From Sarocladium kiliense (Eukaryota > Ascomycota > Sordariomycetes > Hypocreales > Sarocladiaceae), in NCBI GenBank assembly GCA_030734395.1, contig JAUZTG010000036.1, forward strand, positions 620,001 through 684,000: a stretch of DNA of 64,000 nt, written 5' to 3'. The position numbers and the translations under genes were made by a program. The notes under the pieces were generated by a model. That model made no database searches. It had not been told where the DNA came from and worked only from the letters and a program-made list of their open reading frames with translations. Shown piece by piece: positions 56,506 to 64,000 of the stretch (the stretch's first letter is position 1; each line of letters begins with the position of its first letter).

Positions 56506-58783
56506 ATGAAATTGGATGGATGACCTGGGCTGAAGGATGATTTTCCCTGTTGCGGTGTATGGCCACGAGTTATGAATACAATATTTATATTGAAAGCGTC
56601 TCGTTTCGATGAGTGGCCACTTGTCGTGAAGGTCGATACGAGCTCGACACGGAAGAGACTCCCCTGGTAGACCTAATGGTAATGTTGATAGGGAAGTCAT
56701 AGGCGATGAAGTCGATCCACGGAAGCACTGAGCTTCAGGAGTCTATGACTGGAGACATGTCTCCTCGAGAACGGCTGTTCCAATAACAAAGAGTCCCCTC
56801 TCGCTATTGTGGTCGATCTCCTGGGTTGTTATCGTAGATGCTCTGATCGTTCCCATCGCGACTATCAGACCCGCATAGTCACCAAGAATGCCAACCACAC
56901 GTCCATTAGCTCAAAATCGGATCTACACCCCGTCAATCAACCCAGCTCCTTGCCTTAGCCCAACTAGCTAGCATAGCTCGGTGAGCTGGGTATGTTCCAT
57001 GGCCACACATGGTTCTCAGTGGCGAGCCTTGGGGGTCTAGAACGTTGTGGCTAGTGTGAGACAGCATGTTTTTTTGGGTAGCGTGGGAGGCTAGAGGGGA
57101 GGAATGCTGGTGAAGCGAGATGGGTCACGGGATTTGGAATTTGGGAGGTTCGAGTTGCTGAGCGCGTGGTGGGTTCGAAGAGAGAAGGGCTGAGGACTCG
57201 TGCTTAGTGGATAGGCTTGTAGAGTGGCAGTGTGTCGGTGAGGCCTTGCAACCAGCCGAGTCGAAAGACGGACTCGAAATTCATCAATATTCAGGTTGCT
57301 TGGGCTTTTCCCTTTGCAGAATTTCTGGACCTCAGCAGTGAAATGAAAGGGATGGCCGGTCGCCACGAGGAGCTGAGGCCGTTACTACGTGAACTCAAAG
57401 TGAAGCCATCACGGCCAGCGCGAGCTCCTCCCAGGGCATCGGTAAAGGGACGATCAGTTTGAGAAGTTCCCATCGTCAAAGCATGCATGCACGTCACGAT
57501 GCCTCACACCACTCTTTACTCTGCTCTGGCGGCCTTTGCCCCTTTCAACAACTCTATCGAAGGCGAGAGCCGAAGGAGGACCGAGTCCAGTCCTGCGCCT
57601 CTATTGGGGGGCGCCTCGAACCAGTGGACGAAGATGGAGCTTCGCGTCCGCCTCACGCGAGAGCTTTAGGTTTGTCAAGTGGATTCTTTTCCCTTTTTAC
57701 TTCGTATAGTGCGGAATATTCTGTTTTCGTCCACTTTCCGCCCTTGCTCTGCTCGGTGAAGCTCGAGAAAGGGTGGGCTTCCCCCTTGTTGCGGGCGCTG
57801 AGTGGAGGTGCGCCACAGAGACGCCGAGAGGATGAGGTGACAAGCGGAGCTGCCAGCGATTTCCCCCTTCCATTCTTACACTGTTTTTCTTTTCTAGCTA
57901 GGAGAATGAGAAAGCTGAAGGGAAAGCTGAAGTTTCCTCTCTTTCGGGCCGATGGTTAGGGGTCATTTGGTGGAGTTTGAGTATGCCGTTGAAGCCGGTA
58001 AGGGTTCAGCTTTGAAGCGAGAGGGACGAGTGCCACTGATGATTAGAGTCAAGGCACCTGAACGTCAGTGGCTTTCCCTATGGACTGAAGCATCGTCGGA
58101 CCGAGTAATGGGCGGCGCTGGTGGTTGCCCATGACTGCCGATCGGACAGTCCGTGGTAGGCTAGAGGAGGGATGCTCTGTGACGCTGGGGACGACTCTTA
58201 CTGCCTTGCCTAGAATCACGTCGTGCACGCGTCTGGATGAAGTTTATTCCCGACACGACAGTGTTTCGCGTGAGGATCGCGAAACAGCACACATTCGGTG
58301 TATCCGATCCAAAACGTGCCTGGTCGAACAGATAGTCTCCAGCCGTCTATGTCTCTCTCCTAGCACGAGAGACCATGTTCCAGATTACCACAGATCTAAA
58401 CTACACTCTCCCACTTTTTGACTTTTTGCTGCGGATGGAAACCAAACCAACCCAAACCAAACAAATCCGACCACCACACTTCCCTGCTTTTTCTTCTCCC
58501 TCTTACTGACCCTTGCCTGCCGAGTCAGCCGACTTGGCCTGGCCCCATCCATCAACTGCCGGCGCGGCGTTTGCGGGTCCGCCCTCCATCAATGACGACG
58601 GCAACACTGCGGACAAACACGAAACTGTGTGTTGGGGGTTTCATTGTTCCTAGCCCTGTACTTCTCTTCTCTCTGTCTCTCACTCTTTGTTGATCGCGGA
58701 TCGTGGCCCTATGGTATTCTCGTGTGTTTCCACCCTCAGCCACAATAGGCCCGAAGGTATTGCGTGGTTCGTTGTGGAGATTT

Positions 58784-58811
58784 GGGGGGGGGGGGGGGGG
58801 GGGAGGGGGGG
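58784..58811. repeat. Homopolymer tract G20-A-G7
   Basis: Twenty consecutive G residues (58784-58803), one A and seven more G. Its length in the assembly is uncertain because long G runs are error-prone. It could form quadruplex structures and is likely to be length-variable. Confidence 0.9.
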
Positions 58812-59834
58812 AAGAGAAAGTAGACGTGGGAACATGGTGCGACGATGGCTCACCAGGGACGAGAAGCTTGAGTCTTCAATAGGGTTCTTCATCGTGTTTT
58901 CTTTTTTCTTCTGGTACGTCATGGGCCATTGTTTGCTAGATTTGTCGAGTCGAGACTCTGCCGTGTAAGACAACCCTCGCCCAGCGTGCTGCCATGAGCC
59001 TCAGGCATGCTGGGAAATGAGACGGGCATCGTGAACCGCCGTCTGCATTCAGAAATACCAACGTAAGCAATACAGTTTCTGTGCTGCAGACGTGTACCAT
59101 GGATGGGGCTTGCTGCATCAACGCACTCTCACTGGCCTAAGAACGCAAGCATGCAACCCCTTCAAGCCCGCCACACACGCAATGCTGCCCTCTTCTCCTC
59201 ATTCTCCCCCAGGATCTTCTCCAAACTTGGTGAAAGCCCCAAATGACTCCTCGCCTGCATATCCTAACCTCCCTCTCAACCCTCCCCTCCTCGCTGTTCT
59301 GCAACCTCTCCGTCCCCCGCGAATACAGCGCCACCATCCTACTACCTCAACCTTAACAACGCCTTCGCCTTCGTCCTGCAAACAGCTTGGCCCATCGCCA
59401 AGAAATACCTGAGGCCGATTGACAGCTCTGGACTTAAGCTTTCTGTGGAGATAGTCGCCTCCAGCTTCGAGTCTCTTGATTTGCTACAGGTCTCAGGATC
59501 TACAGGATCGCCCTCCTCTTACACCCCATGCATGCGTATACATCGTGATCCTCCTCGTCCTCATCACCCTCGCCCACCCACACCACACCCTCCTGCAAAA
59601 GCCATCACCTTCATCGGCCAAGCCGGTTCACTCCCGCTAGTCTGTCCCCACGTTTCCCTTCGCTCGGCCCTTTCTTGGCGGCTTCCCAAGACTAAATCGG
59701 GCTGCCAGAGCCAAATCCCCATACTTGCCAATTCCACGCTTGCACTGGCTTACATCGTTCCTTTCCTCTTCACGTCTCCTGACCAGTGCGGGCCCCCTTC
59801 GCCTCCGCCCTCATGACTAGACTGCTCCAGCCCG

Positions 59835-59858
59835 CCCCGGACTGTCCTACAGGCGGGG
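59835..59858. promoter_or_regulatory. Pair of CreA/Mig1-like motifs upstream of the hexose transporter
   Basis: CCCCGG at 59835-59840 (minus-strand CCGGGG) and GCGGGG at 59853-59858 both fit SYGGGG, about 475-495 bp upstream of the transporter start and facing opposite ways. Paired sites are typical of carbon-repressed promoters, but short GC-rich motifs also occur by chance. Confidence 0.3.
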
Positions 59859-59951
59859 CCCCGAGTGTCGGATTCTCCATATTTGTCGTTTTGAGCGGCG
59901 CTTTTCTCCATGACATGGTGCAAGCTGGCGGCGCTCCCTAGCTTTGGGGGC

Positions 59952-59972
59952 GTGTGTGTGTGTGTGTGTGTG
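59952..59972. repeat. (GT)10 dinucleotide repeat
   Basis: Ten GT units plus a final G lie in the upstream region of the transporter gene, about 360 bp before its start codon. Confidence 0.92.
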
Positions 59973-60330
59973 AGTTGCGGGTTAGCTACCTTGCTGGCAA
60001 AGCTCATTTCTGCTTTGGTCACGAGCACGGTCTCGTTCCCGCCCATTCACTCACACGCCCTAGCGGTAGTGAAGGTTGAGAAGACGAAAAAAATAGTTGA
60101 GCGGGAGAGAAGAGCCGAGCTCCATTCATCTCGTTTGTGAGTCCCATAGTCACATAAATACTCCCCAGCTTCCCCAGCTGCTTGGTTCTCCTCCCCAGAC
60201 TTTCTCTACAAACAGAATCATATTCCAAGTTTACCCAAGGAATACGAACCTTTGTGTGCATTTGGGGGTTTCTTCACATCCATTGTCACCGACTCTCTCC
60301 ACGAGCATTCATACAACACCACCGCTCATC

Positions 60331-62181
60331 ATGGGTATCGAACGCCGTGTGTCCCTGGTCAAGCCAGGCGACGAGCCCGGCAAGGCCTGGCCTGCCATTG
60401 CGATGGGTTTCTTCGTCGCTTTTGGTGGTGTCCTCTTCGGATACGATACTGGTACCATTTCTGGTATCCTCGCTATGCGTGCGTCTCACTCTCTCATAAA
60501 CCCCATGTTCACATCCGCACAATTGCCTAACATTCACCTGTGTAGCGTACTGGCAGCGCCTTTTCAGCACCGGCTACATCGATCCTGATGGCAACCCGAA
60601 CATCACCACCGCCCAGGAGTCCGCCATCGTCTCCATTCTCTCTGCTGGAACCTTCTTCGGTGCTCTCGCCAGCCCCTTCATGGCTGATTACATCGGCCGT
60701 CGCCCTGCCCTCATGATCTCGACCTGGGTCTTCAACCTCGGTGTCATTCTCCAGACTGCCTCTACCGCTATTCCCATGTTCCTTGCTGGCCGTTTCTTTG
60801 CTGGCTTCGGCGTTGGTCTGATCTCTGCTCTCAGTAAGTCATCATAAATCATGGCTCTCACATAAAGTGTTCGTTTACTTACACACAATTCCTCCGCAGT
60901 TCCCCTCTACCAGTCCGAGACCGCTCCCAAGTGGATTCGTGGTGCCATCGTCGGTGCCTACCAATGGGCCATCACCATCGGTCTCCTCCTCGCTGCTGTC
61001 GTTAACAATGCCACTGGCAAGCGTGACGATACGGGCAGCTACCGCATTCCCATCGCCGTTCAATTCGCCTGGTCTCTCATTCTCTTCGGCGGCATGCTCC
61101 TCCTTCCCGAGACTCCTCGCTATCTCATCCGGTCCGGCAAGTTCGACAAGGCTCACAAGTCTCTCGGCCGCATTCGCCGTCTTCCAGCAGACCACCCTGC
61201 TGTCATCAAGGAGCTCCAGGAGGTCAAGGCCAACCACGAGTTCGAGCAGAGCATTGGCCAGGCTAGCTACCTCGACTGCTTCAAGCCCCCGATTCTGAAG
61301 CGCCAGTTCACCGGCATGGCCCTGCAGGCTCTTCAGCAGCTCACTGGCATCAACTTCATTTTCTACTATGGCACCAAGTACTTCCAGAACTCTGGCGTCG
61401 ACAGCGGTTTCACAATCTCCATGATTACCTCTGCCATCAACGTGGCATCTACCATCCGTAAGCTTCCGCCTTTCTTCTTCCGCATTTGTGGTTCGGGACA
61501 GACTGCTAACAGCCTTCCTTAGCTGGCATGTACTTCATTGACAAATGGGGACGTCGTCCTCTTCTCTTCTGGGGCGCCGTCGGCATGTGCGTCTCTCAGC
61601 TCATCGTTGCCGTTGTTGGTACCGTTTCCACAGGCCAGACCGCCGATGGAGTCATCTACGTCAAGAACCTCGCCGGACAGAAGGCCTCCGTCGCTTTCGT
61701 CTGCATCTACATCTTCTTCTTCGCCGCCACCTGGGGTCCCCTCGCCTGGGTCGTCACCGGCGAGATCTTCCCCCTCAAGACCCGTGCCAAGTCCCTCTCC
61801 ATGAGCACCGCCACCAACTGGCTCTTCAACTGGGCCATTGCCTACTCTACCCCCTACCTCGTCAACTACGGCAAGGGCTACGCCAACCTTCAGTCCAAGA
61901 TCTTCTTCGTCTGGTTCGGCTGCTGCTTCCTGTGCATTGCCTTCGTCTACTTCTTCATCTACGAGACCAAGGGTCTTACTCTCGAGCAGGTCGACCAGCT
62001 CTACGAGGAGGTGTCTGTTGCTTCCAAGTCTGCGAAGTGGGAGCCTAAGGAGACCTGGGAGCACCGCCAGAGCATTGCTCACCAGGGAGGCATTGATCAT
62101 GATTCGCACGGCAAGAATTCCTCTTCTCCGGGAGAGCATGGTGTTGAGGCTGGTCACTACGAGAAGAATGGCACCGTCTAA
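60331..62181 (+). CDS. MFS hexose (glucose) transporter, 550 aa
   Basis: Exons 60331-60478, 60546-60833, 60900-61457 and 61523-62181 all join in phase 1. Twelve membrane segments are predicted by eye, starting with AIAMGFFVAFGGVLFGYDTG. Sugar-porter signatures are present: YIGRRPALM after TM2, FAGFGVGLISALIPLYQSE, PETPRYLIRSGK, QQLTGINFIFYYGTKYF, DKWGRRPLL and YETKGLTLEQVDQLYEE. The C-terminal cytoplasmic tail is His/Ser/Gly-rich. It imports hexoses by facilitated diffusion or proton symport across the plasma membrane. It resembles the fungal Hxt/high-affinity glucose transporter group, though it could also be a glucose-sensor-like member; the tail is short, which argues against a sensor. The leader has an A/T motif (cataaata) about 175 bp upstream of the ATG. 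Confidence 0.94.
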
Positions 62182-63664
62182 GCGCTGTCCGGTAGAACTA
62201 TCCTGGTATATGAGTTTCACGTCTAGTTCACGCTACATTTAATCAAAGACGATTCAAGTAATTTCGTGTGCCTCCTTGCAATACTGTGACCTCGCATCCC
62301 GTGAGACTTCATTGCGTCACAGCGCAGGTTGCGATCAGTGTGACGGCCGACTGCCAACTTGCACCATGCAGGCAATGTTAAGTTGGAGGCAAGCAACAGT
62401 CACGCAGTCGGACTACTGTTGCTTACCTTCAAAGCCTCATGAGGGGGAGGCGTAACTGCCGGTCACTACAACACCTCATACGAAGAGTAACGGCGGGCTG
62501 GTTTAGCAAGCTACAGGCTCAACTGCTCGGCTGGCTGCACAGAGGTGGTGAGGTGGCCAAGACCTACCTCAACGACGACTACTCCACTTCATCCAGTTGG
62601 AGCAATGCCACAAGCAGGGGTGTCAACAGTGTTCATGTTTCCATGTTTCGTCAACTCGGAAGGTCACCTCATTATTCACCAGCCGGGAGCGGATCTCAAC
62701 GTCTTGGCTTGGGGTCTCCCACTATACACTCGAGGAAGAGTAGAGTCATTGGCTAGGCTATCTAAAGTTTCCAGAAGTCTCTATATATAAACGCATGTAT
62801 GTAGTACGAGGCGAGCGAATGGCAGAAGGAGGAAAATAGCCTTTGGCATCACCCAGAGGGCAGCCCTCTGCTACACATCGTTTTCCTTCTCATGCTTGGC
62901 AAAACTAGTCCTGTCATCGCCTGCATGTGCAATTTACAAGTGCCGATCATTGCTTTAAGCTTATAGACGTCACCAGCGGGGATCTTCCACCCGCACCAGT
63001 CAGACGCACCATATATGCACACGTTGTATAATTTGCCGAGCCTCCGCATTTTTGGCGTCTTCCTCATCCGTTCTATGTCCCCATTGCTGGAAGAAGGCAT
63101 CTCGCTGTCACGTCCAAGTTAGGCAACTGGTTGTTCTCCCCCGCGTTCGCATTGGTATCCTTGTTACTTGGCGGATGGGGCAAGGTCTGGGGTATCCTTT
63201 ACTACCCATCAGGAGCACTGGTTTCTTATCCTGGGCAAGCCCTCTGTTCTCATTGATGCAAGTTCTGAAGGGAAGTCTCCTCACCCCTGAAACAGACTCG
63301 TGCATAATTTTCTCCTCTCTCCATCGGCATTTGATCCGGAATGCTGCAGGATACGTCATAAGCTCGTAAACTATAACTGATATCTTGTACAAGGGGACCG
63401 ATTGGTGGACTCGGTTGTCTGGAGATCAGCAGGCCATGTGCGTGTTCCCCAGATGCTGATCATTAGTCGAGAAGAAGGGATATACTCTCAGAACTTAGCC
63501 ACCCACCTTTGATGGAGTTGGCGCCGAGGAAGCAACTTGGCAGGATAGTGGCATGTATAAATAGCAGTCGGCGTCGCGACTCGTCCATGTCTCAATGTCC
63601 TACTCCGGACAGTTTTCGATCATAAGATCACTCAAGCTCTCTATCTTAAGTGCCAATCGCAAAC
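62182..63664. other. Intergenic region between the transporter and the esterase gene
   Basis: About 1.5 kb with no recognised gene; short frames near 62439-62790 and 63052-63369 lack motifs. The last 110 bases hold the core promoter of the esterase gene. Confidence 0.45.
63556..63563 (+). promoter_or_regulatory. TATA box of the CE1-type esterase gene
   Basis: TATAAATA lies 102 bp before the esterase start codon, at normal core-promoter spacing. Confidence 0.55.
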
Positions 63665-64000
63665 ATGGTCAACCAAAAGATTGCCGCAACTCTCCTAGCC
63701 GCCGCCTACACGGCCCTCGCAGCCCCCTCCTCCGGCTGCGGCTCCGGCAGCCTCCAGTCCGGCGTCCACACTGTGAACGGCCGAGAATACACGCTCACTC
63801 TGCCGGATAACTACGACCCGAACAATCCTTACCGCCTCGTTGTTGGCATCCACTGGTGGGGAGGCAGCATGCAGGATGTTGAGACTGGCCAGACCGTCGA
63901 GACTGGTGTCTGGAGCTACTATGGCCTTGAACGACTGTCTGAGGGCTCGACTCTCTTTGCTGCACCTCAGGGGAACGGCGGCGCTTGGGCTGACCCAGCC
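63665..64000 (+). CDS. Secreted feruloyl-esterase-like CE1 enzyme, 5' part only
   Basis: The frame opens at an ATG at 63665 and is still open at the right edge (112 codons seen). Residues 1-19 form a signal peptide (MVNQKIAATLLAAAYTALA). The mature start GCGSGSLQSGVHTVNGREY and the strand RLVVGIHWWGGSMQDV are typical of the fungal feruloyl esterase/PHB-depolymerase-like alpha/beta hydrolases of family CE1. The HWWGG loop supplies the oxyanion hole. FAAPQGNGGAWADPA follows, as in the family. The catalytic Ser, Asp and His lie beyond the window, so activity cannot be confirmed. The predicted role is release of ferulic or related acids from plant cell-wall arabinoxylan outside the cell. Confidence 0.88.
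   Translation, partial: MVNQKIAATLLAAAYTALAAPSSGCGSGSLQSGVHTVNGREYTLTLPDNYDPNNPYRLVVGIHWWGGSMQDVETGQTVETGVWSYYGLERLSEGSTLFAAPQGNGGAWADPA

Larger units (their letters stand above)
56506..60330. other. 3.8-kb gene-free region upstream of the hexose transporter
   Basis: This is the longest gap of the window. It holds a run of 20 G at 58784-58803, a (GT)10 tract at 59952-59972, two CreA-like motifs and a frame open without an ATG from 59268 to 59816. None of the frames can be supported as a gene. The last 200 bases are the leader of the transporter gene. Confidence 0.5.

Overview
The window is nuclear DNA of a filamentous ascomycete (Pezizomycotina). Genes carry short introns of roughly 50-100 bp with GTRNGT donors, CTRAC-like branch points and YAG acceptors. 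The gene set includes a SomA/Flo8-type LisH regulator, a Ste2/PreB pheromone receptor, secreted GH45 and GH16 enzymes and an MFS hexose transporter. A dothideomycete is my best guess but the sequence alone does not prove it. No tRNA, rRNA, CRISPR array, transposon or secondary-metabolite cluster was recognised.

Layout, left to right: the tail of a membrane protein (1-334); a 1270-aa MIT-domain protein (-); CTNNBL1-like spliceosome-associated protein (+); V-ATPase subunit G (-), divergent from Pet117 (+); RNA polymerase II subunit RPB2 (-); GH45 endoglucanase (+); indoleamine 2,3-dioxygenase (-), divergent from ESCRT-I subunit Vps23 (+); Ste2-type receptor (+); a disordered protein frame broken by one TAG (-); Tom6 (-), divergent from a fungal protein of unknown function (+); GH16 glucanase (+); SomA/Flo8-like regulator (-); TRAPP subunit Bet3 (-), divergent from U5 snRNP WD40 protein SNRNP40 (+); a decayed argininosuccinate lyase relic (-); a two-TM membrane protein (+); Gis2/CNBP-like zinc-knuckle protein (+); an F-box protein (-), divergent from a calpain-family protease (+); an MFS hexose transporter (+); and the start of a secreted CE1-type esterase (+), cut by the right edge.

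Most genes are unrelated housekeeping functions: transcription and splicing (RPB2, CTNNBL1, SNRNP40), mitochondria (Pet117, Tom6), vesicle traffic (Vps23, Bet3) and vacuolar acidification (Vma10). The secreted glycoside hydrolases, the esterase and the hexose transporter point to a plant-polymer-degrading lifestyle, but they are scattered and do not form a cluster. I rebuilt exon structures by hand from splice motifs, phase and family alignment from memory; each multi-exon model given here closes in frame.

The least ordinary observations are: an argininosuccinate lyase pseudogene not visible as a normal gene; two independent 9-nt microexons (in vma10 and bet3); a vma10 first coding exon consisting only of ATG; and a 664-codon frame interrupted by a single in-frame TAG. 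I found no convincing new multi-gene system.
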